14,657 nucleotides of DNA from Methylothermaceae bacterium (GCA_027024125.1 JALVSV010000263.1:1-14657); one strand, 5' to 3'. Positions 7,083 to 14,657 are shown, numbered from the stretch's first letter. Made by a program: numbers and translations. The notes: a model not told the origin generated them from the letters alone.

Positions 7083-7534
7083 TGCTCGACGATCTCAGAG
7101 ACCTGTATCAGGAGGTGGTCTTCGACCACAATCGCAACCCACGCAATTTTCGGGTGATCGAAGATGCCGATCGTACCATCGAGGGCTTCAACCCACTGTG
7201 CGGCGACCGCATCACTTTGTATATCAAGCTCGATGGCGACAGGATCACCGACGTCAGTTTCCAAGGTCAGGGGTGTGCCATCTCCACGGCATCGGCATCA
7301 CTGATGACCGAAATCGTCAAGGGCAAGACGATCCAGGAGGCGGAAAAGCTGTTCCAGGCCTTTCACAAGATCGTCACCGGCCAGGACGACGATCTCAAGC
7401 TGGAGGAACTGGGCAAGCTGGCAGTACTAACCGGGGTGCGGCAATATCCCTCCAGGATCAAATGCGCCACCCTGGCCTGGCATTCCCTGGAGTCGGCCCT
7501 GAAGGGTGAACAATCCTCGGTCAGTACCGAATAG
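7082..7534 (+). CDS. sufU: SufU-like (NifU N-terminal family) scaffold or sulfur-transfer protein
   Basis: This 150-residue protein belongs to the IscU/NifU-N fold, in the SUF-linked subgroup. The metal or cluster ligands are present: Cys40 and Asp42 in NPLCGDR, Cys65 in GQGCAIS, and Cys128 in RIKCATLAW. A region of about 20 residues between Cys65 and Cys128 (around 95-112, KIVTGQDDDLKLEELGKL) is longer than in IscU, as expected for SufU. In Bacillus SufU is a zinc protein that accepts sulfur from SufS; whether it plays that role here or is a scaffold is inferred. It starts on the last base of the sufS stop (TGATG). No sufE or sufA gene is present, which fits SufU doing the sulfur-acceptor job. 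Confidence 0.92.
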   Translation: MLDDLRDLYQEVVFDHNRNPRNFRVIEDADRTIEGFNPLCGDRITLYIKLDGDRITDVSFQGQGCAISTASASLMTEIVKGKTIQEAEKLFQAFHKIVTGQDDDLKLEELGKLAVLTGVRQYPSRIKCATLAWHSLESALKGEQSSVSTE

Positions 7535-7571
7535 CAGCTTCTTCGCGATTGTCGTAAAAGGACACTGGACA

Positions 7572-7892
7572 ATGTCTGACTGGATCGATGTCTGCAGGAC
7601 AGATGAATTGAAGCCCGGCGAACACAGGGTCGTGGATCTCGATGGTACCGAGGTGGCAGTGTTCAATCTCGACGGTGAATTCCACGCCATCGAGGACGTG
7701 TGTACCCACGACGGCGCCGAGATCGCAAGCGGGACGCTGGACCAGGATGTGATCGTCTGCCCCCGCCATGGCGCACGCTTCTGCATCCGTACGGGCCAGG
7801 TACTCTCCCCACCCGCCTACGAGGACCTGCATGTGTTCCCGGTCAGGGTGGAAAAGGATACCATTCAGGTAAGGGACGACCGCTGGGATTGA
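7572..7892 (+). CDS. Rieske [2Fe-2S] ferredoxin
   Basis: This 106-residue soluble protein is a single Rieske domain. The two ligand pairs are Cys44/His46 in VCTHDGAEI and Cys63/His66 in CPRHGARFCIRTG. It lacks the disulfide cysteines and the membrane anchor of cytochrome bc1 Rieske proteins, so it resembles the ferredoxin components of ring-hydroxylating dioxygenases. No oxygenase gene is near. As last gene of the suf operon it may supply electrons to cluster assembly or be a client protein; this is inference. The frame is open from a GTG at 7506, but that would add 22 atypical residues within sufU. The ATG at 7572 has AAGGA at 7558-7562 at good spacing and gives the normal family start (MSDWIDVC). 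Confidence 0.92.
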   Translation: MSDWIDVCRTDELKPGEHRVVDLDGTEVAVFNLDGEFHAIEDVCTHDGAEIASGTLDQDVIVCPRHGARFCIRTGQVLSPPAYEDLHVFPVRVEKDTIQVRDDRWD

Positions 7893-7959
7893 GCGATCCT
7901 CCGCCGGCCAATCCTCATTTCCCACCGCCAAGGGGAAGCCTGGCGTACTGCAGGCAATT

Positions 7960-8835
7960 TCACAGCTGCAGCCCCAATAATTTCTTACGCTGTTTCAGCA
8001 ACTTGCGCCAGGCTTGGCGTTGGCGTTCCTCGAAGAGGAACGACAACCAGCCAACGGATGCGCTGGTCCATTTGTCTGGTTCCTGCTCCATCAGATAGTC
8101 GTGCAACCATTGTGACTGAATATTGGCATCGTGATGATCGCCCAGGCTCGTCTGGAGCTCTTTCAGCACCCTGATGGCAGCCTTGGCCCGTTTTCCGCCG
8201 GCCTGGCTGACGGCAAATTCGAGGACATACCTCAGTTTCTTGCAAGCGATCCGAAAACGGTGAATCTCTTCGACCTCCGTATCCTTGGAGAGCCCGGCCA
8301 ACTGACTGGTCACCTTGCGATAGCGGCGCCTGATGTTTTTCCTCAGCGCTTTGGCCAATGGCACTTGTTCCCGGGTCAACAGGCGGGAAGCAGGTCCTTC
8401 GAGCCAAGTCCGCCAACTCGTCAGCAGGGAGCGGTAATGGGCACTGTGCAAAAAATTGACGACCTCCCGATGGGCAATTCGGCGCCTGACCTCAAGGTGC
8501 CCTTCCAGGGTATCCAATCCGGACAGAAGAAAGACTGGCAACAGGTCACGATCGTTAGCCAGAGCATCCAGGAACACATCGACATCACGACATTCATTGG
8601 TCACCCGGGCGACCTCCGCCAACTGGCTGCGAAAGGCTTCCAGTTGCGGCGAGAGAAGGGCCTTGAATTCTGACAGGAGCGCCCGGCTACGCCGCAGGGC
8701 CACACGGAAACGGTGCAATGCCTCCGGATCGGTACCCGCGATGACCCTGGCCTGTTCCTCCTCGACCACGTGGAGCTGAACGACCATATACTGTTGCAGG
8801 GCAGTGGCCAAGTCAGGCTGGTGGGATTTTGTCAT
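7960..8835 (-). CDS. CHAD domain-containing protein
   Basis: CHAD (conserved histidine alpha-helical domain) proteins are helical bundles with basic, histidine-rich faces that bind inorganic polyphosphate. The 291 residues from the chosen start are almost all CHAD. They carry LHRFRVALRRSRALLSEFK near the N-terminus, IHRFRIACKKLRYVLEF in the second half, and LGDHHDANI before the end. Arginine and lysine are very frequent. No CYTH (triphosphate tunnel) domain is attached, so no enzyme activity is claimed. The start is uncertain: the ATG at 8835 gives a natural N-terminus, 8856 is another ATG, and a TTG at 8943 would add 36 residues. The gene converges with the suf operon, 67 bases from its last stop. 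TTGCCG/TAAAAC (8983-8954, minus strand, 18-base spacer) could be its promoter. Confidence 0.88.
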   Translation of the reverse strand: MTKSHQPDLATALQQYMVVQLHVVEEEQARVIAGTDPEALHRFRVALRRSRALLSEFKALLSPQLEAFRSQLAEVARVTNECRDVDVFLDALANDRDLLPVFLLSGLDTLEGHLEVRRRIAHREVVNFLHSAHYRSLLTSWRTWLEGPASRLLTREQVPLAKALRKNIRRRYRKVTSQLAGLSKDTEVEEIHRFRIACKKLRYVLEFAVSQAGGKRAKAAIRVLKELQTSLGDHHDANIQSQWLHDYLMEQEPDKWTSASVGWLSFLFEERQRQAWRKLLKQRKKLLGLQL

Positions 8836-9052
8836 GTCGTCAGTGGTGGTCCTCATCAGAGGACATTCTGATCGACCCGGGCCAAAGAAACAATAGAACC
8901 TCCCGGGCAACAGGGCTCCGACATCCACTCGGGGTCGAGGCAATCCTTTATGTGTTTTAGTGGCGCAGTCTTGTTACCGGCAAACTTCCCGGACTTTCCT
9001 TCGTCTATTTGAGGTAGAATTATCCTATTTTCTCATTTGGAGACGGACAATC

Positions 9053-10157
9053 ATGGAAGCGTTGGAACTGAACCAACTGACCCGAACGATCGACGACCTC
9101 CAGGGCCGCGTCGAGGCCCTGAGGGGGTATCTTTGACTACGAACACAAGAAAGAACGCCTCGAGGAAATCCTGAGGGAACTGGAAGACCCCGAAGTCTGG
9201 AACGATCCCACGCGCGCCCAGGCCCTTGGCAGGGAACGTGCCCAACTGGAGGAAACGGTCCAGACACTGGAACAGTTGTCGCAGGGACTTGAAGACGCCA
9301 AAGAACTTCTCGAAATGGCGCTGGAAGAGGGTGACGACGACACCATCGCCAGCGTCGCCGAAGACATCGAACAATTCGAGAAGACCGTCGCCGACCTGGA
9401 ATTCCGCCGCATGTTCTCGGGCGAGATGGATGCCAACAACGCCTTTTTGGAAATCCAGGCAGGTTCCGGTGGCACCGAGGCCCAGGACTGGGCCGAAATG
9501 CTGCTGAGAATGTATCTGCGCTGGGCCGAACGCCGGGGCTTCAAGACCGAGATCATCGAACTGTCTCCAGGTGAAGTCGCAGGCATCAAAAGCGCCACCA
9601 TCAAGGTGGAGGGCCCTTACGCCTATGGCTGGCTGCGTACCGAAACCGGGGTTCACCGGTTGGTGCGCAAGTCCCCTTACGATTCGGGCAACCGCCGCCA
9701 CACCTCGTTTGCCGCGGTATTCGTCTCACCGGAAGTGGAGGACGACGTGGACATCGAAATCAATCCGGCGGATCTTCGTATCGACGTCTACCGGGCTTCC
9801 GGTGCCGGTGGTCAACACGTCAACCGGACCGAATCGGCGGTGAGGATCACCCACCTGCCCACTGGCATCGTGGTACAGTGCCAGAACGACCGCTCCCAGC
9901 ACAAGAACAAGGCCACAGCGATGAAACAGCTCAAGGCCAAGCTCTATGAACTGGAGATGCAGAAGAAACGGGCAGAACAGCAAAAATTGGAAGAGAGCAA
10001 GTCCGACATCGGGTGGGGCAGCCAGATTCGATCCTATGTACTCGACCAGTCCCGGATCAAGGATCTTCGGACCGGGGTCGAGACCGGCAATACCCAGGCG
10101 GTTCTCGATGGCGACATTGATCCCTTCATCGAGGCCAGTCTGAAAAGTGGCCTTTGA
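9053..10157 (+). CDS. prfB: Peptide chain release factor 2 (programmed +1 frameshift; join 9053-9133 and 9135-10157)
   Basis: RF2 ends translation at UGA and UAA. The gene starts at ATG 9053 (GGAG at 9039-9042) and reads 27 codons to CTT followed by an in-frame TGA at 9134. Skipping one T continues the frame as [12 protein letters not shown] to 10157, for 367 residues, against 365 in E. coli. The GGQ motif that enters the ribosomal peptidyl-transferase centre is at 252-254 in [17 protein letters not shown], and the stop-codon recognition tripeptide is SPY at 207-209 where E. coli has SPF. The coiled N-terminal domain 1 and the superdomain 2/4 sequence match E. coli closely. The residue before SGAGGQ is Ala, the form usual outside E. 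coli K-12. Counting only the later frame would wrongly shorten it. Confidence 0.97.
9122..9137 (+). promoter_or_regulatory. prfB programmed +1 frameshift site
   Basis: AGGGGG (9122-9127) acts as an internal Shine-Dalgarno three bases before the slippery CTT (9131-9133), followed by TGA and C (9134-9137). This matches the classical RF2 site AGGGGGTATCTTTGAC exactly. When RF2 is scarce the ribosome pauses at the UGA, slips forward one base, and completes RF2; when RF2 is plentiful it stops after 27 residues. Confidence 0.97.
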
Positions 10158-10315
10158 GCTTCCTTCGAACGGTATCACGCCCAGACATTGTCGTGGGTAC
10201 CATGATCAGACCAGAGTAATAGGCTGCAGCTGGTGAACCCCTGCCTTGTCCCTAAAGTTTCACAGCAGCACTCATGATGCGCCTGTCATCACCCCGGCAA
10301 ATGAAAGATATTGCA

Positions 10316-10357
10316 GGGTGCGTTCTACGCACCCTTCATTGGTGCATGGAATGCACC
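10316..10357. repeat. Twin-hairpin REP-like repeat
   Basis: Two hairpins lie side by side. The first is GGGTGCG (10316-10322), loop TTCTA, CGCACCC (10328-10334). The second is GGTGCAT (10341-10347), loop GGA, ATGCACC (10351-10357). The second is almost identical to the hairpin after sufB at 2713-2731. The pairing of two related stems is typical of bacterial interspersed palindromic elements. No T-run follows, so this is not a standard terminator. Confidence 0.75.
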
Positions 10358-10436
10358 CTACGGCTGCCTCAATGCAACTTTCACGGTACGGTACGATCAT
10401 GAAGATCCCATTACCCCTAGGTATGAAAGAACCCCC

Positions 10437-10541
10437 GAGGAAGCAGGGTGTTGGTTTGAGGGCGTACATGGCCTGGATGGCCATGTCCGAGCTTCCATGG
10501 ACGGATTTACAGCGTTCCGAAAACCAATGCCCTGCTTCCTC
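10437..10541. repeat. 105-bp palindromic element with 21-bp terminal inverted repeats
   Basis: The left end GAGGAAGCAGGGTGTTGGTTT (10437-10457, written here as part of a 21-mer) and the right end at 10521-10541 are inverted copies with two mismatches (TG against CA in the middle). Inside is a perfect 8-bp stem, ACATGGCC (10466-10473) and GGCCATGT (10479-10486), and a TCCATGGA palindrome at 10494-10501. There is no room for a transposase. It looks like a small non-coding mobile or REP-type element, of the kind with CCATGG-cored palindromes scattered in gammaproteobacterial genomes; the family match is from memory. It ends 22 bases before the lysS start. Confidence 0.7.
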
Positions 10542-10563
10542 CCACACTATTTCACGGTAATCA

Positions 10564-12075
10564 ATGAACGAACAAACCACCCCCAAGGAAGACCTCATCG
10601 CTCTACGCAAGGCCAAGCTGGCCGCCCTGCGCGAAGCTGGGATGGCCTATCCCACTGATTTCCGCCGCGACAGCATCGCCGCCGAACTCCACGCCCGCTA
10701 TGACGACAAACCGGGGGGGGTCTTTGAACAAACTCCGCTCAGAGTCCGGGTTGCAGGACGGATGATGACCCGCCGTATCATGGGCAAGGCCAGCTTTTGT
10801 CATCTGCAGGACTATTCAGGCCGCATCCAGCTGTTCGTCACCCGTGACGCCCTGCCCCAGGGTCTCTACCAGGAATTCAAGAAATGGGACATTGGCGATA
10901 TCGTCGGCGCCGAGGGAACGCTGTTCAAAACCAAAACCGGTGAATTGAGCGTCAGGGTCGACGCCATCCGCCTGCTGGCCAAATGTCTGCGCCCCTTGCC
11001 GGAGAAATATCACGGCCTGACTGACCAGGAGGTCCGATATCGCCAGCGCTATCTCGATCTGATCATGAACGAGGTTACCCGCCGGACTTTCAGGATACGA
11101 TCCCAAGTGGTCCAGAACATCCGGCAATTCCTCATCGAACGCGACTTCCTCGAGGTGGAGACCCCTATGATGCAGGTCATTCCCGGAGGCGCGGCCGCCC
11201 GGCCTTTCGTCACTTTCCACAATACCCTGGACATGCAGCTCTATCTGAGGATCGCCCCCGAGCTGTATCTCAAGCGCTTGGTGGTGGGTGGTTTCGAGAG
11301 GGTGTTCGAGATCAACCGCAACTTCCGCAACGAAGGGCTGTCGACCCAGCATAACCCCGAGTTCACCATGCTGGAGTTCTATCAAGCCTACAGCGAATAC
11401 CATGAATTGATGGATCTGACCGAAGAGATGCTACGGCAACTGGCACAGTTCGTATTTTCCGAAACCCGCTTCACCTATCAGGGACGTGAATACGATTTCG
11501 GCCAGCCATTCGAGCGCTATACCCTGTTCGAGTCACTGCTCAAGTTCAACCCGGGGATGAGTTCAGAAGACGTCGCCACCCTGGATGCCGCCAAGAGGGT
11601 GGCCGAGAAACTCGATATTCCAGTCCTTTCCGGATATGGACTGGGCAAGCTACAGACCGAGATCTTCGAGAAAACCGTCGAGCCCAAACTGCTCGATCCC
11701 ACGTTCATCACCGCCTATCCGGTGGAAGTCTCACCTCTGGCCAGGCGCAACGACGACAATCCAGAAGTCACCGACCGTTTCGAACTGTTCATCGCCGGAC
11801 GCGAGATTGCCAACGGCTTCACCGAACTCAATGACCCCGAAGACCAGGCCGAGCGTTTCCGCCAGCAGCTCCAGGCACGCGACGCGGGGGACGCCGAAGC
11901 CATGCACTTCGATGAAGATTATATTCTGGCATTGGAACACGGCATGCCGCCCACGGCCGGCGAGGGCATCGGAATCGACCGTCTGGTGATGTTGTTGACC
12001 GATTCGCCTTCCATTCGGGATGTGCTATTGTTCCCCCATCTGAGACCAAAGGTTGATCCAGGAGCGCAAAGTTGA
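10564..12075 (+). CDS. lysS: Lysyl-tRNA synthetase, class II
   Basis: This enzyme charges tRNA-Lys with lysine in the cytoplasm. The 503 residues match E. coli LysS along the full length (505 residues). The N-terminal anticodon-binding OB fold covers about 55-145 ([16 protein letters not shown] at 63-78). The catalytic domain follows with [18 protein letters not shown] (198-215), motif 2 as FRNEG (254-258), and motif 3 as [10 protein letters not shown] (468-477). The start [26 protein letters not shown] is normal for the family. No Shine-Dalgarno is visible in the 20 bases before the ATG, which come from the flank of a palindromic element, so the native leader may have been displaced. It follows prfB as in E. 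coli but with a wider gap. Confidence 0.98.
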   Translation: MNEQTTPKEDLIALRKAKLAALREAGMAYPTDFRRDSIAAELHARYDDKPGGVFEQTPLRVRVAGRMMTRRIMGKASFCHLQDYSGRIQLFVTRDALPQGLYQEFKKWDIGDIVGAEGTLFKTKTGELSVRVDAIRLLAKCLRPLPEKYHGLTDQEVRYRQRYLDLIMNEVTRRTFRIRSQVVQNIRQFLIERDFLEVETPMMQVIPGGAAARPFVTFHNTLDMQLYLRIAPELYLKRLVVGGFERVFEINRNFRNEGLSTQHNPEFTMLEFYQAYSEYHELMDLTEEMLRQLAQFVFSETRFTYQGREYDFGQPFERYTLFESLLKFNPGMSSEDVATLDAAKRVAEKLDIPVLSGYGLGKLQTEIFEKTVEPKLLDPTFITAYPVEVSPLARRNDDNPEVTDRFELFIAGREIANGFTELNDPEDQAERFRQQLQARDAGDAEAMHFDEDYILALEHGMPPTAGEGIGIDRLVMLLTDSPSIRDVLLFPHLRPKVDPGAQS

Positions 12076-12108
12076 GCTCTGATCGGCCTTTCAGCATGGG
12101 AGAGCGAA

Positions 12109-12483
12109 ATGAAGCAGATTGCTTACACCATTTTTGGTTTGTGGATGGGATTGGCTGGCCCGGCAACCGCCGGGCCAGTCCAGATCTCCATGGAACTGGG
12201 TGACTACCGTTTCAAGCCGGCTCGGCTGGAAGTTTCCGTAGGCCAGGAGGTCGAGTTGAAACTCACCAACACCGACAGCATCACCCCACACAACTTCGTA
12301 CTCAAGGCACCTGAAGCCGGATTGGATATGACCGTCGATGTCCCACCCGGCGCCAGCAAAACCGTCCGTTTCACCCCTGGCAAGCCAGGTTTCTTTCCAT
12401 TCTACTGCGACAAACGCCTGCTGTTCTTCAAGAGCCATAGGGAACGGGGCATGCACGGTGTTCTCACGGTCAATGCCAAATGA
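12109..12483 (+). CDS. Exported cupredoxin-domain (blue copper type) protein
   Basis: The 124-residue precursor has a signal peptide (MKQIAYTIFGLWMGLAGPATA, cleavage expected after residue 21), so it acts in the periplasm. The mature part of about 100 residues is one cupredoxin beta-barrel. Likely copper ligands are His61 in TPHNFVL, Cys100 in FFPFYCDK, His110 in FKSHRERG and Met115 in GMHG. His-x4-Met is as in plastocyanin, but Cys-x9-His is longer than in plastocyanin or azurin. The insert DKRLLFFKS is shared, as I recall, by a recognisable group of proteobacterial cupredoxin proteins. It likely carries electrons or copper; the partner is unknown. GGGAG at 12098-12102 precedes the ATG. It lies 33 bases after lysS with no terminator between. 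Confidence 0.85.
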   Translation: MKQIAYTIFGLWMGLAGPATAGPVQISMELGDYRFKPARLEVSVGQEVELKLTNTDSITPHNFVLKAPEAGLDMTVDVPPGASKTVRFTPGKPGFFPFYCDKRLLFFKSHRERGMHGVLTVNAK

Positions 12484-12531
12484 TGTCGACTAAACTAAAG
12501 GGATATCGACCATCGTGAGATCTAAAGCGAC

Positions 12532-13422
12532 ATGGGAATCGCAGAACCCCCCACCACTCCCCCGGCTACGGAAAACCTTGCTTCGAGCCGGTTTCTCCAG
12601 CAATGTTATCTGGCCCTGAAGAAGGGGAAGCTGCCGCTGCCGACCATTCCCGACATCGCCCTCAAGATCCGCCGGGCCATCAACGATCCCAAGGCCAACA
12701 GCAACAGGATCGCCAAGGTGGTACAAATGGATCCGGTCATCACCGCCCGGCTGATCCAGATTTCCAACAGCCCTCTCTACCGGGGGCGGCGCCGCATCGA
12801 AAGCTGTCCGGAAGCCCTGACGAGACTGGGGATGAAGGTCGCTCAACATTTGATCACCAGTTTTGCCCTCAAAGTGGTGTTCAAGGCCAAAACCCGTCAT
12901 ATTCAAAAGCAGATGAACGACTTGTGGCAACACAGCAGTTATGTCGCCGCCATCTGCGCCGTTCTGGCCCACAAAACGCCTGGCTTCGATCCTGACCGGG
13001 CGATGCTGGCAGGGCTGGTCCACGATATCGGCACCGTCCCCATACTGATCTTTGCCGATGCCTACCGGGATTTGCTGGAAAGTCAGGACGAGCTGCAAAA
13101 GACCATTGACAAACTTCGGGGACCGGTAGGGGCAGCCATCATGCGCAAGTGGCATTTTCCGGAGGATTTCGCCCAAATCATTCTGCACTCGGAGGATTGG
13201 TGGCGCGACCCCGAGCCGACGCCTGACTATATCGATCTGGTACTGGTGTCCCAACTACACAGTTTCGTCGGCACACCTAAAATCCGTGACTGCCCGCGTA
13301 TCGACGCCATCCCCGCCTATGGCAAGCTGCTGGCAGGACGCCTGGACGCCGATACCAGCCTCGGGGTCCTGGAAACTGCCAAGGAAGAGATCTGGCAGAT
13401 TCAGAAGATGCTCACATTCTGA
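12532..13422 (+). CDS. HDOD domain-containing protein
   Basis: HDOD is a helical domain related to HD phosphohydrolases, found in signalling proteins that act by binding rather than by catalysis. The 296 residues are one HDOD domain with no attached output domain. The N-terminal signature LPLPTIPDIALKIRRAINDP (34-53) is followed by IAKVVQMDPVITARLIQISNSPLY (60-83), the region that defines the family. The core has LVHDIGTVPIL (162-172) with only the His164-Asp165 pair, and LHSEDWWRD (218-226). The full HD metal set is not evident, as is usual for HDOD. Such proteins often control motility, chemotaxis or c-di-GMP output. Only two bases separate its stop from a flagellar fliK-like gene, which supports a motility link. 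The start codon is weakly supported by ribosome-site sequence. Confidence 0.92.
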   Translation: MGIAEPPTTPPATENLASSRFLQQCYLALKKGKLPLPTIPDIALKIRRAINDPKANSNRIAKVVQMDPVITARLIQISNSPLYRGRRRIESCPEALTRLGMKVAQHLITSFALKVVFKAKTRHIQKQMNDLWQHSSYVAAICAVLAHKTPGFDPDRAMLAGLVHDIGTVPILIFADAYRDLLESQDELQKTIDKLRGPVGAAIMRKWHFPEDFAQIILHSEDWWRDPEPTPDYIDLVLVSQLHSFVGTPKIRDCPRIDAIPAYGKLLAGRLDADTSLGVLETAKEEIWQIQKMLTF

Positions 13423-13424
13423 CC

Positions 13425-14657
13425 ATGGAGATCCGTTCGTCCCAACTGTCGCTTATTGGTCAAACCGCCTCGGGGGCAGACAGCAGCCGACCATTGCCCC
13501 CCTTGCAGCCAGGCCAGCGGCTGGAGGCCTGGGTGCTGGCCCACCCATCCGCATCCCGGATCATTCTTGATACCGGCGGCAGGCGCCTGATAGCCGAAAG
13601 CAACCTTCCTCTGCAACCAGGCGACCACCTCGAACTAGAAGTCGTCAGCACCCATGAAGGAGTGGCTCCTCGCTTGAAGATCGTCTCCCAGAGTCGATCT
13701 TCCACCCAATTGATAGCGCAAACGCTACGTACCCTATTGCCGAAACAAGAAAGTATGCCCCAAGCTTTCAATAAGATGAAGGCTTTGATAAACAACCCGG
13801 AGATCCTCAGTCGTCTCCCTCCGACCGTGGTTGATCCATTGGTTTCTCTAATGGATTCGTTGCCCCTCCAAAGTGATCTCATCCATCCAGATACCCTCAA
13901 AACGGCACTCCGGCATAGCGGTCTACTGCACGAGTCCCTTAGAACTCAAAGCGAATCTTCCTCCAAAGATGCAGGACCAACCGATCTCAAGGGGAAATTG
14001 TTGCAATTGGCGCAAGTGCTTCGAACCCCACCCTATGTTTCTCAGAGGCCCAATCACGCCCCACAGCCCGGAATACCTTCCACGAAGGACAATCCCAGCC
14101 CGCCCTCCAAATCCTCATTGCCGGAACCGCCATTCAACAGCCATTTAGAACGTCCCTCAGCTAAAATCCCTCCAGGAGTGCAGCTGCCATCAATTCACAA
14201 AGCCGTTGTTCGTGAGCACAATCATACCGAAGAAACCTTGTCCACCCCTGAAGACCCCATGGATATTCTCTCCAAGAAAACTTCCGCAGCACTCGCCCGG
14301 ATCGTTTTGGATCAATTAGCCTCCTTGCCAAAAACAGAGGGCTCCAACACGAGCTGGCATTTCGAACTCCCTTTCAGGCATGGCGAGATCATTGAAACCC
14401 TTCAACTTATCATCCAGGGGGAAGTTCCATCGCAAAAAAATCCGCCTCAGGAACCGTGTTGGTCAGTGATCATCAAAATGGAACCCCCAAGTCTAGGGAA
14501 AATAGAAGCGCGAGTCATATTGCAAGAAGGTAAGTTGAATGTCTTTTTATGGAGTGAATCCGCTCACACCAACCGGCTATTCAAGCGTTATCTGGAAAAG
14601 CTCGCGGAGAATTTCCTTGCCCAAGGTTTACAACCAAATCAATTGCAGACCATGGAT
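13425..14657 (+). CDS. fliK: FliK-like flagellar hook-length control protein (partial, runs off right edge)
   Basis: An uninterrupted frame of 411 codons starts at ATG 13425 and leaves the window. The N-terminal part has a short folded region (about 24-85, LQPGQRLEAWVLAHP then LQPGDHLELEVV). A proline-, serine- and lysine-rich linker of low complexity follows (about 185-290), as in the molecular-ruler part of FliK. The C-terminal part from about residue 305 has the FliK C-terminal pattern: MEPPSLGKIEARVILQEGKL, NVFLWSESAHTNRLFKRYL and LAENFLAQGLQPNQL. That domain touches FlhB and switches export from rod/hook to filament proteins. The linker and whole-length drift suggest a fast-evolving gene, and codon use is AT-richer than in lysS. 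It is probably co-transcribed with the HDOD gene two bases upstream. FliK family is likely; similarity is seen mainly in the C-terminal domain. Confidence 0.78.
   Translation, partial: MEIRSSQLSLIGQTASGADSSRPLPPLQPGQRLEAWVLAHPSASRIILDTGGRRLIAESNLPLQPGDHLELEVVSTHEGVAPRLKIVSQSRSSTQLIAQTLRTLLPKQESMPQAFNKMKALINNPEILSRLPPTVVDPLVSLMDSLPLQSDLIHPDTLKTALRHSGLLHESLRTQSESSSKDAGPTDLKGKLLQLAQVLRTPPYVSQRPNHAPQPGIPSTKDNPSPPSKSSLPEPPFNSHLERPSAKIPPGVQLPSIHKAVVREHNHTEETLSTPEDPMDILSKKTSAALARIVLDQLASLPKTEGSNTSWHFELPFRHGEIIETLQLIIQGEVPSQKNPPQEPCWSVIIKMEPPSLGKIEARVILQEGKLNVFLWSESAHTNRLFKRYLEKLAENFLAQGLQPNQLQTMD

Larger units (their letters stand above)
10158..10563. other. prfB-lysS intergenic region, repeat-rich
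   Basis: These 406 bases separate two genes that are often adjacent and co-transcribed. Reading frames exist on both strands, but none has protein character and all cross the repeats. From 10158 to about 10310 I see no gene, no RNA gene and no good terminator; the only fold is a weak, interrupted stem near 10170-10205. From 10316 on, two palindromic elements fill most of the space. The decamer TTTCACGGTA occurs at 10379-10388 and again at 10550-10559 just before lysS. Confidence 0.6.

Noticed and set aside
7506..7571. 22-residue extension of the Rieske ferredoxin from GTG 7506
   Set aside because: It overlaps sufU and adds atypical residues; the ATG at 7572 has a proper ribosome site.
7926..7945. 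Stem CGCCA/TGGCG between the convergent suf and CHAD genes, as a terminator
   Set aside because: The stem is short with a 10-base loop and no T-run on either strand; the support is too weak.
10246..10658. Overlapping frames on both strands in the prfB-lysS gap
   Set aside because: They run through the palindromic repeats, overlap each other, and show no protein character; the repeats explain the open frames.
1..14657. CRISPR array, tRNA, rRNA or insertion sequence with transposase
   Set aside because: I saw no regularly spaced repeats, no cloverleaf with a TTCRA arm in the gaps, no ribosomal RNA sequence and no transposase-like protein.

Overview
The window looks like the chromosome of a gammaproteobacterium. 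The RF2 and lysyl-tRNA synthetase proteins are close to the E. coli ones, prfB is followed by lysS as in enterics, the SUF genes are of proteobacterial type, and short palindromic intergenic repeats are present. Core genes look GC-rich. I cannot place it below class from sequence alone; a methanotroph or sulfur oxidiser of the Methylococcales/Chromatiales kind is only a guess.

Layout, left to right. (1) 1-454, minus strand: the 5' part of a membrane glycosyltransferase (GT-C type) that runs off the left edge. (2) A divergent control region with a strong palindrome over a -10 box, then a SUF iron-sulfur assembly operon on the plus strand: Rrf2-family regulator, sufB, [two small toxin-antitoxin modules], sufC, sufD, sufS, sufU-like scaffold and a Rieske ferredoxin (756-7892). 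From sufC to sufU the genes overlap by 1-4 bases, so they are almost certainly one transcript. SufS delivers sulfur, SufBCD and the U-type protein build clusters, and the Rrf2 protein probably senses cluster supply and represses the operon through the palindrome. (3) 7960-8835, minus strand: a CHAD-domain protein, convergent with the suf operon. (4) prfB with its programmed +1 frameshift (9053-10157), a 406-base gap holding two kinds of palindromic repeat, then lysS (10564-12075). (5) A secreted small cupredoxin (12109-12483), an HDOD-domain protein (12532-13422) and, two bases after it, a FliK-like flagellar hook-length control protein that runs off the right edge (13425-14657).

The most unusual part is 2680-3772. 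The suf operon is split after sufB by a lower-GC block carrying a RelE/Phd-like toxin-antitoxin pair and a second antitoxin-toxin pair. The second toxin has lost one base and is frameshifted. The block starts with a hairpin related to a repeat found again before lysS and ends by overlapping the sufC start. Two genes with no complete reading frame in the window (the GT-C gene and fliK) and the frameshifted prfB were read directly from the sequence.
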